Source: JBCCJA01 sp039045975
GTDB lineage: Bacteria > Planctomycetota > Planctomycetia > Planctomycetales > Planctomycetaceae
Assembly (NCBI GenBank): GCA_039045975.1
Contig: JBCCJA010000012.1
Span: 1-64,000, forward strand
Length of the DNA: 64,000 bases
Direction of reading: 5' to 3'
The position numbers and the translations under genes were made by a program. Shown piece after piece: positions 31,216 to 40,197 of this stretch (the first letter of the stretch is position 1; each line of letters opens with the position of its first letter). The notes below the pieces were generated by a model. It did not search any database. It saw nothing but the letters and a program-made list of their open reading frames with translations, and had not been told where the DNA came from.

Positions 31216-31965
31216 TCAGTCGGCGGTTTGTTCCAACGCGTGCCAGATTTCGCCCAACAGCCAACGTTTTTCAAAGGCGTCCGACACCGGCAGCACATAC
31301 GTCCCGCCGCGGTGGACGATTTCGAGGCCGGCCATCAAATCGGGGGCACCGTTGCCGCGGCCCGACTTCACCAAGGACTTTTCGCGGACCGCCTGGATGT
31401 CGCCGCGGTCCATCCGGCGGAGCCGCGGTCCGAAGATGGTTCCCGTCCGGAACTCACACTCGACCGGGCCGATCCGCACGCGTCGCGACGTCGTCATCGC
31501 GTACAGCGGACCGAACAGCATGCCGAAGCCGACGCACCAGAACGGGATCGAGAACATCGGGAACAGGATGCCGAACCAGCCGCCCGGGCCGTTCCCGCCG
31601 AACAACAGCCCGCTGGCCCCTGCGGTCCAAAACGCCACAAACGCTAACCACGGGATCGAAAACAGGACCATCCCGATGCCCGGACCGCGAAAGCCGCTCG
31701 CCGGCAGGCGGAACGTCGTCACGCCGCTCTGCTCTTCGACCTCGATCTTCGAGTTGAACGGCTTCTCGACGCGGCCCTGTGGCTCGCTGTTCGAACTGAC
31801 CCGGTCGGCCGAGGAAGCCCTCGAACTCACACGCGGTGCGCGTTCGCCGAGCAACTCTCGAAGCGAAATCAGTTCGCCGCAATAGCGGCATTTGCCGAGT
31901 TGCGTGCGGAGATCGAGGTCGTCCGCTTCGAGTCGCCCGCTGCACGAGGGGCAATCAACCTTCAT
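31216..31965 (-). CDS. Zinc-ribbon membrane protein, unknown function
   Basis: This 249-residue protein begins with a four-cysteine zinc ribbon (C5, C8, C26, C29 in CPSC and CRYC). A polar linker (about 40-95) follows, then two membrane helices (about 98-118 and 131-154) and a C-terminal soluble part with TSRRVRIGPVECEFRTG. This architecture of ribbon, linker, paired helices and soluble tail recurs in hypothetical planctomycete proteins, but I do not recognise a family. It ends 110 bases before the DUF1559 start region, same strand. Confidence 0.65.
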   Translation of the reverse strand: MKVDCPSCSGRLEADDLDLRTQLGKCRYCGELISLRELLGERAPRVSSRASSADRVSSNSEPQGRVEKPFNSKIEVEEQSGVTTFRLPASGFRGPGIGMVLFSIPWLAFVAFWTAGASGLLFGGNGPGGWFGILFPMFSIPFWCVGFGMLFGPLYAMTTSRRVRIGPVECEFRTGTIFGPRLRRMDRGDIQAVREKSLVKSGRGNGAPDLMAGLEIVHRGGTYVLPVSDAFEKRWLLGEIWHALEQTAD

Positions 31966-32050
31966 GAGCGAATCCGCGTGCGAGTCGAGGCGTCAGGCCG
32001 AAACCGTACGCCGCGAAGCAACGCTTCCACTACCCCGTCGGATCAATCGC

Positions 32051-33115
32051 TCAGGCACGGCCGCGGTAGTAGTCGGTCCACGCCGGCCCCGCGTGCGGGT
32101 TCGGCAGCGACTTCACCATTTCCCACGCGGCGGACCAATAGCTGACGTAGTTCGGGGCGTCGGCCGCGACCTCTTGCGTGTAGATCAGGTCGGAAGTCTC
32201 GGGGAGTTTGTCGTACGGCACCTTCGCGTAGATGTGGTGCGAGCCGTGATGGTCGATGTTCTGCATCCACCACGAACAGAACGTCCCCAGCGGATCGGGG
32301 TGCACCACGTTCCGCGTGTTCGCGAGCGTGTCGTGCCCGTGCAGACCGAGGTGCTCGACGTACTTGTTGAGCGTCTGGAACGCCCCGGCGATCGCGACCG
32401 GTGCGATGTAGCCGACGAGGAACAGTTCCCAAGCGCCGAGCAGGTGCACGCTACCCAATAAGCCGCCCCAGAACAGCACGATCAGGACGTATTCTCGCCC
32501 GATCTTCCGGTACTCATCGGCACTAATACTGTCGGCGGTCAGCACGTCCCGCAGGAACAGCAACGGCGTGTAGACCATTCCGAAAACCGTCTCGGCGAAC
32601 GCCGAGAACAGGCGGAAGGTCCGCGAGTATTTCGGGCTCGTGAACGGCCACAGCTCAGGATCTTTTTCCGTCGCGAGGTGGGCATGATGCCGCCGGTGGG
32701 CGACGCGGTAGGCCGTCAACGGGACCATGATCAGCGTCCCGGTTGCCGTCCCGCCGACCTCGTTTTTCCAGTTCTCCTTGAACATTGTCTTGTGGGCGAA
32801 GTCGTGGAAGGTCAGCGGCTTCGTCAGGCCGAAGAAGCCTCCGACGAGCCACGCGACGACCGTGACCGGCCACAAGCCGGCATACCAAGACCAAACCGCG
32901 ACCCCCGCCGCGGCGAAGAACAGCACGAAGTCGGCGATTTGCTTCGTGACCGGCGCGTCGCTGACGGAGTGAATCTCCGCCAACTTTTCACGCGGAACGG
33001 TGACCCGGCGTTTCTTCTTTTCCGCCGTCTGATCCTGGGCGGGTCGGGTCCGGTCAGTAGTCGGGGCCGGTTCAGCCGTGAACGCAGCCGCCCGATCGTC
33101 TGTGGGGGCGATCAT
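32051..33115 (-). CDS. Fatty acid desaturase family protein
   Basis: This 354-residue membrane-bound di-iron enzyme has the three histidine boxes of acyl-lipid desaturases and hydroxylases: HDFAH (104-108), HRRHHAH (140-146) and HHGSHH (289-294). Hydrophobic helices lie between box 1 and box 3. The N-terminal ~45 residues are polar and low-complexity. It probably introduces a double bond or hydroxyl into a lipid acyl chain or a carotenoid-like substrate, using O2. Regioselectivity and substrate cannot be deduced, and no ferredoxin or reductase gene is adjacent. Confidence 0.85.
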   Translation of the reverse strand: MIAPTDDRAAAFTAEPAPTTDRTRPAQDQTAEKKKRRVTVPREKLAEIHSVSDAPVTKQIADFVLFFAAAGVAVWSWYAGLWPVTVVAWLVGGFFGLTKPLTFHDFAHKTMFKENWKNEVGGTATGTLIMVPLTAYRVAHRRHHAHLATEKDPELWPFTSPKYSRTFRLFSAFAETVFGMVYTPLLFLRDVLTADSISADEYRKIGREYVLIVLFWGGLLGSVHLLGAWELFLVGYIAPVAIAGAFQTLNKYVEHLGLHGHDTLANTRNVVHPDPLGTFCSWWMQNIDHHGSHHIYAKVPYDKLPETSDLIYTQEVAADAPNYVSYWSAAWEMVKSLPNPHAGPAWTDYYRGRA

Positions 33116-33264
33116 GGTGCGGCAAGGTTGTGAGACGAGGCATGACTCCGATAACAGATGTATTATCGAAGCCCGAACCCCGCTTTCGGCAAGGTTTGTC
33201 CTCGATTTCGTCGGCCGAATTTTTCGAAACGACGGCCGGTGCCCTCCCAGGCGGACCGGGCCTG

Positions 33265-34683
33265 TCAGTGAGCGGCCGTCCGTGACGTCAGGTACAGATC
33301 GTCGACGTATCGCGTCCCGGGCGTGATTTTGCGGGCGACCTGCTCCGAATCGACCGCGAACAACGGGCTGATTTCGACCTTGATGCCGTCGGCGATCTCA
33401 GCACCGGCCTGCCGCATCCAGTAGGTGTGCAGGTCGATCAACGCCTGCCGTGACGTCGCCGGGCTGTCGGCCCCCGAGGCGTTTTTGACCGGGTTGAACT
33501 CCCGGGCCCGGTTCGTCTCGACGACGAGGGCGACCTCGGCGGCCGGCAGGGCGTCGAAAATGAACCGCTCGAACTTGTAGGCGTTCGGCGCGTCGGGCGT
33601 GACGACGCCCCCGTCGGAGGCGAGGTGCCCGACTTTCTTGTGGGCGACATGAAAGGGCAGGGCGTCCGCGTCGTCGGCGAGCCGGTCGAGGAACGCCCTT
33701 TCGAATACGTGGATCGCCGTGTTGCCCCACCGGAGGAACAGTTCCCCGTCGTCGGCCCGCTTCTCGGCGACGTCGTCCGGGAGGTCGCTGTACTCGACGA
33801 TCTGCGTCGACCCGTCGACCTCGCAGACGAGCCCCATTTTCTCCGTCGGGCTCACCTTCGGGACGACTTTCGTCGTCATTTCCGAGCCGTGCATGCGGTG
33901 GAAGCCGAGCACCACCGGGTCGCAGACGATCGCCGTGGGGTTGTCGACCTGGTGGTAGTGCAGCACCTCGACGCCGCGCGCGGCCATGTCGGCCAGGGCC
34001 CCGGACGCTTTCAGCCCGGCCAGCAGCCCGCCGTGCCCGTCGGGGCTCTTCGCGACGGCGTCTTTCGCGGCGAGCAGCACTTCGCCGGTCGCGGCGTCGA
34101 CCGCCGGCATGTTGCCTTGTCGGAAGAAGAACACGTCCTCGGGCGGCAGCCGGAAAAAGGCGTGTTCCTCGAAAAACGCGACCGTCGCGTCGTGCGTCGC
34201 GTCCGAGGTCATCACGTAGTACGGAACAGCGACTCCGGCCGTCTGGGCCCGCTGCAGCAACTGCTCACAGAGGATCTGGAACAGCGTTTTCTCAGAGATC
34301 GGGCCGATCGGATACATGCCCTTCGGCTTGTCGAAGCCGAGCCGCGTGCCCTGTCCGCCGGCGACGAGGATCGCCCCGACCTTGCCCTCCGCGAGCAGCC
34401 CTTTTCCGACCGAGGACGCCTCCGACCGCCGCGGGTCGTGTCGCCCGACGAAGGCCGACGGCGGCGTCGCCCGGCGGGCCTTCGCGGCGGGAGAGTCCTC
34501 GCCGTCGTCGACCGGACCGGCATTCTTCGCCGCGAACAGCTTTGTGATCCGGTCGAAGTCGATCGCGTCGATCTCGCCCGCGAGCTTCCACCGGCCGCCT
34601 TCGTCCAACTCGTCCCAGAACCGGAGCAGGCCGGCCTGTCCGGCGGCGGCGAGGCGGTTTTCGAGTTCGGTCGGGGCGGGCAT
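33265..34683 (-). CDS. UAP1-like UDP-sugar pyrophosphorylase
   Basis: This 472-residue protein belongs to the UDPGP family of nucleotidyltransferases. It resembles eukaryotic-type UDP-N-acetylhexosamine pyrophosphorylases (UAP1/AGX) rather than bacterial GlmU. The UTP-binding signature is ILVAGGQGTRLGFDKPKGMY. Further motifs in the same order as AGX are SPDGHGGLLAGL, HYHQVDNPTAIVCDPVVLGF, EYSDLPDDVAEKRADDG, and the sugar-binding YKFERFIFDALP. The reaction would be UTP plus sugar-1-phosphate to UDP-sugar and pyrophosphate. Whether GlcNAc or glucose is used cannot be settled. It stands alone on the minus strand. Confidence 0.85.
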   Translation of the reverse strand: MPAPTELENRLAAAGQAGLLRFWDELDEGGRWKLAGEIDAIDFDRITKLFAAKNAGPVDDGEDSPAAKARRATPPSAFVGRHDPRRSEASSVGKGLLAEGKVGAILVAGGQGTRLGFDKPKGMYPIGPISEKTLFQILCEQLLQRAQTAGVAVPYYVMTSDATHDATVAFFEEHAFFRLPPEDVFFFRQGNMPAVDAATGEVLLAAKDAVAKSPDGHGGLLAGLKASGALADMAARGVEVLHYHQVDNPTAIVCDPVVLGFHRMHGSEMTTKVVPKVSPTEKMGLVCEVDGSTQIVEYSDLPDDVAEKRADDGELFLRWGNTAIHVFERAFLDRLADDADALPFHVAHKKVGHLASDGGVVTPDAPNAYKFERFIFDALPAAEVALVVETNRAREFNPVKNASGADSPATSRQALIDLHTYWMRQAGAEIADGIKVEISPLFAVDSEQVARKITPGTRYVDDLYLTSRTAAH

Positions 34684-34785
34684 GGCGTCGGGCGATCGGA
34701 ACGGCGGTCGAGGCCGACGGAAAATAACACATCGACGATCGGCGTGCCGTGCCGGGCGGATCGGGCCGCGACGCGTAAGTGCCGG

Positions 34786-35253
34786 TCAGAGCCGCGGCCA
34801 AGCAAGCGAAAACCCATAAGCCGCGACGCAGGCGGTGACCGCCGCGGCGGCCTTCATCACCAGCTCGCCGCGCCCGTAGTCGCGTCGACCGATCGCCTGG
34901 GCGAGCACGCACACGAACGCGACCAGCCCGAACTTGAACGCGACGAGTCCGCGCGACCCGAACGACGCGATCACCGCGACCGCGACCGGGTTCGCCTCGC
35001 GGATCCCGCCGGTGCGAAGCAGAAACACCGTGATCACGAGATCGGCCAGCGAAACGAGCAGATACAGCCTCGTCTCGGAGACGTACTGCACTTCCCACAG
35101 CGGCGCCCGCAGCCCGCCCCCGCGTCCACGCGATATCTGCGGCCGGAAGGCGTCTTCGAGCCTGCCGTCCGACGGATCGCGATCGGACGCGTCGACCGTC
35201 CTGAGCGGCTCGTCGGCGGCTTCGTCGTCGGCAGGTCCACGCCGATCGGTCAT
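34786..35253 (-). CDS. DUF5658-like membrane protein
   Basis: This is a 155-residue protein with a polar, acidic N-terminal third and three probable membrane segments. The second half reads LYLLVSLADLVITVFLLRTG, then GIREANPVAVAVI, then LVAFKFGLVAFVCVLAQAIG. The D...T...L.TGG..EANP pattern is typical of DUF5658, a small membrane family with no assigned function. I chose the ATG at 35253. An open frame continues upstream to 35778 but overlaps the divergent HDOD gene and is rejected. Confidence 0.65.
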   Translation of the reverse strand: MTDRRGPADDEAADEPLRTVDASDRDPSDGRLEDAFRPQISRGRGGGLRAPLWEVQYVSETRLYLLVSLADLVITVFLLRTGGIREANPVAVAVIASFGSRGLVAFKFGLVAFVCVLAQAIGRRDYGRGELVMKAAAAVTACVAAYGFSLAWPRL

Positions 35254-35602
35254 CGCGACCCCGTCCGTCCCGCGGCAGTCTCGATCGGTCACGGACGGCC
35301 CGAGCCGTCCGCCCGACTCCGACCGATGGTGGTCGCCGTTTCGTTGCCAGACAACCGCCTGAAACGCGATCGCTCCCGTGCTGCTTGGTCGCACCGATAA
35401 CTCGCCGAGCCATCGGTTGGGGCAAGACTCCACGACAGCTTCAGGAAACCGTGCCGGACGGCTGCGGCACTGCGACGATCTCCGGTCGCGACGACTGACC
35501 GGGTCACAAGGGCGGGGCCTTTGCCGCAAATCGGCCCGAAAAACAGATTTCCGTCGGTACTGACCTAGGTTTGAGGCCTCCCCCGAGAAGTCGAGTCTCA
35601 CC
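35254..35602. other. Divergent intergenic region, no gene seen
   Basis: About 350 bases lie between the divergent DUF5658-like and HDOD genes. No reading frame here has gene-like features on either strand. It must carry both promoters; I could not single out convincing -35/-10 pairs. Confidence 0.5.
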
Positions 35603-36601
35603 GTGTTCGCGACCGCCCCCGCCCCGGAAGCGCCCCCGAAGACGCTTGCCGAACTGATCGAACGCTCGACCGTCGGGTTCGCGAACGTCGCGCTCCCGCC
35701 GTCGTTGAAGCTCCCGGCGTTGCCGGTCGCCGTGACGCGATTCACCGAGCAGGCCGGCAAGCCCGACGCGAACATCAAGAAACTGGCCGCGATCGTCGAG
35801 ACCGACTCGGGGTTGACCGTCGAACTGCTGCGGCACCTGAACGCAGCGTTCCACGGGATGCGTCACAAGGTCCAGTCGGTCCACCAGGCGATCACGCTCC
35901 TCGGCCTCCGCCAGGCCAAAACGTTCCTCGTCACGACCGGCGTGCAAGCCGCCGTCCGCGGCAAGAAGTCGAAACTGATCAACCAGGGCTGCTTCTGGAA
36001 CGCGTCGCTGCAGAAGGCTCTGTTCGCCCGCGAGGTCGCGAAGATGCTCGGCCTCGACGCCGAGTCGGCGTTCGCAGGGGCCATGCTGCAGGACTACCTG
36101 CTCCCGGTCGTCACGAACGACCTGTATGACACCTATCTCGACTTCACGGCCCGGCGGTCCGACCTGCCCGCGAAGATGGTGCAGTTCGAACACGACGCCT
36201 TCGGCTGGGACCACGCACTGGCCGGCGCCAGCCTCGCGAGGCGTTGGCATCTGCCCGACGAACTCGTCGCGTCGATCCTGTTCCATCACCGCGGCGTCGA
36301 GGTGCTGACAGACCCGATCTTGAAGGACTCGCCGGCCGCGGCGGTCGCGCTCTCGGCGCTGCTCCCGGACCAGCTGCGGCAAGACTTCCGCGGCCTCGAG
36401 CAGCTCGCGTTCTTAGAAAGCAACTGGCCCGGCTTCGATCTACGGGTGCTCTGCGAGACGGTCGACGCCGAACACGCCGAACTCGCCTCCGGCGTGCGGA
36501 ACGACTTCCCGCTCACGCGGCGGTGCAAACCGGTCCTCGAAGGCCAGGTCCTCGACCCGTCCGCGTCGATCTGCGACGAAGGCATGCTCCGCACGGCGTG
36601 A
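35603..36601 (+). CDS. HDOD domain protein
   Basis: This 332-residue cytosolic protein has an HDOD domain (PF08668, a degenerate HD-type phosphohydrolase fold) over about residues 35-245. Visible family landmarks are LPALPVAVTRF, IVETDSGLTVELLRHLN, HQAITLLGLRQAKTFLVTTG, GAMLQDYLLPVV and LARRWHLPDELVASILFHH. HDOD proteins act as scaffolds or regulators in signalling and usually lack metal-dependent hydrolase activity. No receiver or GGDEF partner is fused here. The start is GTG at 35603. The C-terminal ~90 residues are not recognisable. Confidence 0.85.
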   Translation: MFATAPAPEAPPKTLAELIERSTVGFANVALPPSLKLPALPVAVTRFTEQAGKPDANIKKLAAIVETDSGLTVELLRHLNAAFHGMRHKVQSVHQAITLLGLRQAKTFLVTTGVQAAVRGKKSKLINQGCFWNASLQKALFAREVAKMLGLDAESAFAGAMLQDYLLPVVTNDLYDTYLDFTARRSDLPAKMVQFEHDAFGWDHALAGASLARRWHLPDELVASILFHHRGVEVLTDPILKDSPAAAVALSALLPDQLRQDFRGLEQLAFLESNWPGFDLRVLCETVDAEHAELASGVRNDFPLTRRCKPVLEGQVLDPSASICDEGMLRTA

Positions 36602-36686
36602 GCGTCTCACGAACGCGCGCCCGCGACGCGTGATCCGCGCGGCCGGCGGCGGCGTTTCGCCTCCGGCCCCGTTTGGAGCGGGGACC

Positions 36687-36708
36687 GGGCCGAAGTAGCT
36701 TTCGGCCC
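36687..36708 (+). terminator. Short hairpin after the HDOD gene
   Basis: GGGCCGAA (36687-36694) and TTCGGCCC (36701-36708) form a perfect 8-bp stem with a six-base loop. It lies 86 bases after the HDOD stop and 29 bases before the next ATG. No T run follows, so it is a weak terminator or a leader structure of the next gene. Confidence 0.3.
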
Positions 36709-36736
36709 GAACGTTCCCCGTCCCGGAGCCGCTCTC

Positions 36737-37459
36737 ATGGCCGAGACCGCCGAAGCTTCGTCCGCCCCAGCCCCCGTCGAGAAGATCTATCTCGTCTCAT
36801 ACCCGAAGGTGATCATGCTCTATCCGACGCTGGTCGCGTCGCTGGTGATGGGGCTGATCTCCCTCTTCGCGGGCCCGGCGGCCGCCGACGCGGCCGAGGC
36901 CGCCGGCACGTTCGACGCGATGCTCGGGCTGATCTTCCTAGGCGTCTTCACGCTGAACCTGATCGTGCTCGCGTTCGACTTCCCGCGGACGACGTCGCTG
37001 ACGCTGATGTTTTTCCTGTTCGCGGTCGGCTTCGGCTGCGTGCTGCTGTTCCGCAGCTATCCCGACCTGCTCCCGAACGTCACCGTCTTTCTGCAACAAC
37101 TCAAACCGATCGCGAACGCCGATTTCTATCTGACGATCTTCGGCATCCTCACGGTGATCTTCATCTGCGTGTTCATCGGCGTGCAGTTCGACTACTGGGA
37201 GATCGGCCCGAACGAGCTGCTGCACCACCACGGCATCATGTCGAACCTGAAGCGGTACGCCGCCCCGCAGCTCCGCGTCGAGAAAGAGATCCCCGACATC
37301 TTCGAATACCTGCTGCTCCGGTCGGGCCGGCTGATCTTGCACCCCTCCAACGAGCCCCGGGCGATCGTCCTCGACAACGTCCCTTTCATCGGCTGGAAAG
37401 AGAAGAAGATCACGAAGCTGCTCGGTGCCCTCCAGGTGCGGGTGCGGACCCAGAACTGA
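36737..37459 (+). CDS. Hypothetical membrane protein
   Basis: I do not recognise this 240-residue protein. It has four membrane segments in the first 155 residues (VIMLYPTLVASLVMGLISLF, MLGLIFLGVFTLNLIVLAF, LTLMFFLFAVGFGCVLLF, YLTIFGILTVIFICVFIG). A soluble C-terminal domain with LHHHGIMSNLKRY, IPDIFEYLLLRSG and IPFIGWKEKKITKLL-like motifs follows, reminiscent of a PH-like cytosolic module. It is probably conserved among Planctomycetes; no role can be given. A long palindrome follows 18 bases after its stop. Confidence 0.7.
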   Translation: MAETAEASSAPAPVEKIYLVSYPKVIMLYPTLVASLVMGLISLFAGPAAADAAEAAGTFDAMLGLIFLGVFTLNLIVLAFDFPRTTSLTLMFFLFAVGFGCVLLFRSYPDLLPNVTVFLQQLKPIANADFYLTIFGILTVIFICVFIGVQFDYWEIGPNELLHHHGIMSNLKRYAAPQLRVEKEIPDIFEYLLLRSGRLILHPSNEPRAIVLDNVPFIGWKEKKITKLLGALQVRVRTQN

Positions 37460-37477
37460 CGCCGACGGTCCCAACAT

Positions 37478-37553
37478 CACAAGCCCGCGGCGCCAGCCGT
37501 GGAGGCCGTGGGATGACTTTCCTATGACCTCCGCGGCTGGTGCCGCGGGCTTG
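37478..37553. repeat. Long REP-like palindrome, copy 1
   Basis: Two 27-base arms (37478-37504 and 37527-37553) are complementary at 25 positions, the other two being G-T-type pairs on one strand, with a 22-base loop. The core GCCCGCGGCGNNAGCCGTGG is shared at 18 of 20 positions with a second intergenic copy at 54680-54740. It lies between the membrane protein gene and dinB and may also end the upstream transcript. Confidence 0.75.
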
Positions 37554-37668
37554 TTTGCATTTACGAGACGTTGAGCCGGCATTCGATTGGCGTTCCGCCA
37601 CCCGAAATTCCGAACTCGCCACGGGAGTGATGTAACGTACACTTTCGGGCAACCTCGGAGCCGCCGCG

Positions 37669-38982
37669 ATGAACTGGCTTTTCGCCGACATGGACGCGTT
37701 CTTCGCGTCGGTCGAGATTTACCTGAACCCTAAGCTCCGCGGCCGGCCCGTCGGCGTCGTGCCGTTGCAGTCGGAATACACCTGCGTCATCGCCGCCAGC
37801 TACGACGCGAAAGCCTGCGGCATCAAAGTCGGTACGAAGGTCGGCGAAGCCCGCCGGCTCTGCCCCGACATCGCCCTCGTGAAGGCCCGACCGGCCGTCT
37901 ACGCCCGCGTCCACCGTGACGTCGTGAAGCTGTTCAAGGAATTCGCGCCGATCGAGAAAGTCGAGTCGATCGACGAATGGGCGATTCGGTTGACCGGCCC
38001 GCAGCGGTCCCGCGAGGCCGCCGTCGACCTCGCCCACGCGATGCGGCGACGCATGCGTGAGGTTTATCGCGGCCGGATCACCTGCTCGATCGGCATCGCG
38101 CCGACGCGGCTGCTCGCGAAGATCGCCAGCGACCTGGAAAAGCCCGACGGCGTCACGGCGGTTTCCGCCGACGAACTGCCCGGCCGCTTCGACGGGCTGC
38201 GGCTGAAAGACCTGTGCGGCATCGGCCCGGGGATGCGTGACCGGCTCGCCCGCGTCGGCGTGACCGACGTCCGTGGCTTGTGGGAGCTGTCGGAAGACGA
38301 CGCCGTCCGGGTCTGGGGCTCGGTCGACGGCGCCCGCTGGTGGCGTGGCTTTCACGGCGTCGACGAGCCCCGCGTCGCGCCAACCCGCGGCTCGATGAGC
38401 CACGGCAAGATCCTCGGCTTCGACGAACGGAACGAAGACTCGGCCCGCGGCATCCTGGAGCGGTTCGTTTACCGGCTCGGCCGACGGCTGACGCGGGACG
38501 GCTACTACGCCCGGCACCTGTCGATCGCGGTCCGCGACGAGGCCGGCGGCGTGACGCGGGATGAAATCGGCATCCCCTGCGCCCAAGACACACCGACGCT
38601 CCTGCAGCACTTCGCCGCCGTGTGGGCCCGACGCATCCCGACCGCCGCCCGACCGAAGAAAGTCGAGGTCTGCGTTTCCGGGCTCGAATCGGCCGCCCAG
38701 GGCCGGCTCCCGTTCGCGGAAACCGAGAAGCTCGGCCGCCTCTCGGGCGTAATGGACCAGATCAACCGGAAACGGGGCGAGCTGGCGATCTCCTTCGCGT
38801 CGGTCCTCGAACACCGTCAGCCGCTCGAGAGCAAGATCGCCTTCGGACGCGTCCCCGAGATCGGCGACGAGCCCTGCGAAAGCGACGGCGGCCCGTCCGC
38901 GGAAATCTTCGGTCGCCGTCGGCCCCGCGTCGGCCCGGCTAGGGATCCGACTTCGCCCGGCCGCCGGCGTCGTACCGATTGA
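37669..38982 (+). CDS. Y-family DNA polymerase (DinB/Pol IV-like)
   Basis: This is a 437-residue translesion polymerase of the Y family. Motif I is FADMDAFFASVEIYL (metal-binding Asp at about 7 and 9) and the second acidic motif is VESIDEWAIRL (about 103-113). The helix-hairpin-helix region reads LKDLCGIGPGMRDRLARVGV and the little-finger domain starts near SMSHGKILGF. The usual SIDEAYLD is here SIDEW, so the catalytic Asp and Glu remain but the following residues differ from DinB. The C-terminal ~40 residues are low-complexity and Arg-rich. A TACACT -10-like word lies 25 bases upstream. Confidence 0.85.
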   Translation: MNWLFADMDAFFASVEIYLNPKLRGRPVGVVPLQSEYTCVIAASYDAKACGIKVGTKVGEARRLCPDIALVKARPAVYARVHRDVVKLFKEFAPIEKVESIDEWAIRLTGPQRSREAAVDLAHAMRRRMREVYRGRITCSIGIAPTRLLAKIASDLEKPDGVTAVSADELPGRFDGLRLKDLCGIGPGMRDRLARVGVTDVRGLWELSEDDAVRVWGSVDGARWWRGFHGVDEPRVAPTRGSMSHGKILGFDERNEDSARGILERFVYRLGRRLTRDGYYARHLSIAVRDEAGGVTRDEIGIPCAQDTPTLLQHFAAVWARRIPTAARPKKVEVCVSGLESAAQGRLPFAETEKLGRLSGVMDQINRKRGELAISFASVLEHRQPLESKIAFGRVPEIGDEPCESDGGPSAEIFGRRRPRVGPARDPTSPGRRRRTD

Positions 38983-39190
38983 TCGCGAAGTACACGAACA
39001 TAAACGGCAGCACGGCGAGCATCAGCAGGCAGAGCGGCTCGACGAACACCGTCATCGCCACAATCAGGACGACGAAAAACAGCCACAGCAGCTTCGTGTC
39101 ACGCCAAAGACCGAGGATTTGAGGCACGGCGAAGGGCTCCGAGAGGGGCGTCCGGGCAGATCGACCTGTCTCGATCGACTCCACCCACAT
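38939..39190 (-). CDS. Small two-helix membrane protein
   Basis: An 83-residue protein has two adjacent hydrophobic segments (TKLLWLFFVVLIVAMTVFV and LCLLMLAVLPFMFVYFAI) separated by a short EP turn and followed by a polar tail. An N-terminal amphipathic stretch contains VPQILGLWRD. It overlaps the 3' end of the Y-family polymerase by 44 bases, tail to tail. The clean hydrophobic pattern makes it gene-like; I recognise no family. Confidence 0.5.
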   Translation of the reverse strand: MWVESIETGRSARTPLSEPFAVPQILGLWRDTKLLWLFFVVLIVAMTVFVEPLCLLMLAVLPFMFVYFAINRYDAGGRAKSDP

Positions 39191-39303
39191 TCTAGGCGGA
39201 CCGGTGCCCGAAAACTCTCGACCGACCGAGGGCGTTTGACGCGATCACCCGTCCCGCGGAATGATCTCGGCCCACGCCGTCAACACGCCCGGAGCCCTCG
39301 GAA

Positions 39304-40086
39304 ATGTCTCGCTTCACCGGAAAAGTCGCCGTCGTCACCGGGTCGTCGAGCGGCATCGGGCAGGCGACCGCGGTCCGGCTCGCGAGCGAGGGCGCGTCGG
39401 TCGTCATCAACTACAACTCGTCGCCGAAAGGGGCCGAGCAGACCCTCGCCGACGTCGAAGCCGCCGGCGGAAAGGGCGTCGTTGTTCAGGCGAACATGGC
39501 CGACGTCGACGCCTGCCGGATGCTCGTCCGCAAGGCCGTCGAAGAGTTCGGCCGGCTCGACTTCCTGCTCTGCAACGCCGCGTACGAAGACGACTCGACC
39601 GCGCTCGACCTCACGCCCGAGACGTTCGACCGCGTCATGGCGATCAACCTCCGCGGCCCGTTCTTCTGCTCCCAAGAAGGGGCGAAGATCATGAAGGACC
39701 AACAGCCCGACGCGAAAGGCATCCGCGGCCGCATCATCATGATGTCGTCGCTGCACGAAGACCTGCCGATGAAGCACGCGAACGCCTACTGCACGAGCAA
39801 GGGCGGCCTCCGCATGATGATGCGGAACCTCGCCGTCGAATGGGCCGAGTACGGCATCCTCGTCAACGGCATCGCCCCCGGCGCGATCAAGACCGCGATC
39901 AACGCCGACGTGCTCGAAGACCCGACGCGGAACAAACGCCTGCTCGAAAACATCGCACTCCACCGCGTCGGCCATGTCGACGAGGTCGCCGGCACGGTCG
40001 CGTTCCTCTGCTCCGACGACGCCTCGTACTTCACGTCGAGCAGCCTGCTCGTCGACGGCGGCTTGACCTGGAATTACGAAGAATAG
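39304..40086 (+). CDS. Short-chain dehydrogenase/reductase (glucose 1-dehydrogenase-like)
   Basis: This is a 260-residue classical SDR, an NAD(P)-dependent oxidoreductase of the cytosol. The cofactor motif is VVTGSSSGIGQAT (TGxxxGIG), followed by LCNAAYED (the NAG position altered to NAA), the catalytic Ser in IIMMSSLHED and the catalytic YCTSKGG (YxxxK). The C-terminus VDGGLTWNYEE resembles glucose 1-dehydrogenase-type SDRs. The substrate is not certain. It ends in TAG and stands alone. Confidence 0.88.
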   Translation: MSRFTGKVAVVTGSSSGIGQATAVRLASEGASVVINYNSSPKGAEQTLADVEAAGGKGVVVQANMADVDACRMLVRKAVEEFGRLDFLLCNAAYEDDSTALDLTPETFDRVMAINLRGPFFCSQEGAKIMKDQQPDAKGIRGRIIMMSSLHEDLPMKHANAYCTSKGGLRMMMRNLAVEWAEYGILVNGIAPGAIKTAINADVLEDPTRNKRLLENIALHRVGHVDEVAGTVAFLCSDDASYFTSSSLLVDGGLTWNYEE

Positions 40087-40197
40087 CCGACGGCGGCGAA
40101 CCCGCGGCTGACCTCTTTCGATCCGTGGCTTCTCATCACCCGTCCGGCTCCGCCATAGTCGGACGCGGATGATTATCGAAGCAATTCGGATCAAGTG

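Noticed and set aside
33625..35400. Plus-strand open frame spanning the UAP1-like and DUF5658-like genes
   Set aside because: It crosses two genuine minus-strand genes and shows no domain or start signal.
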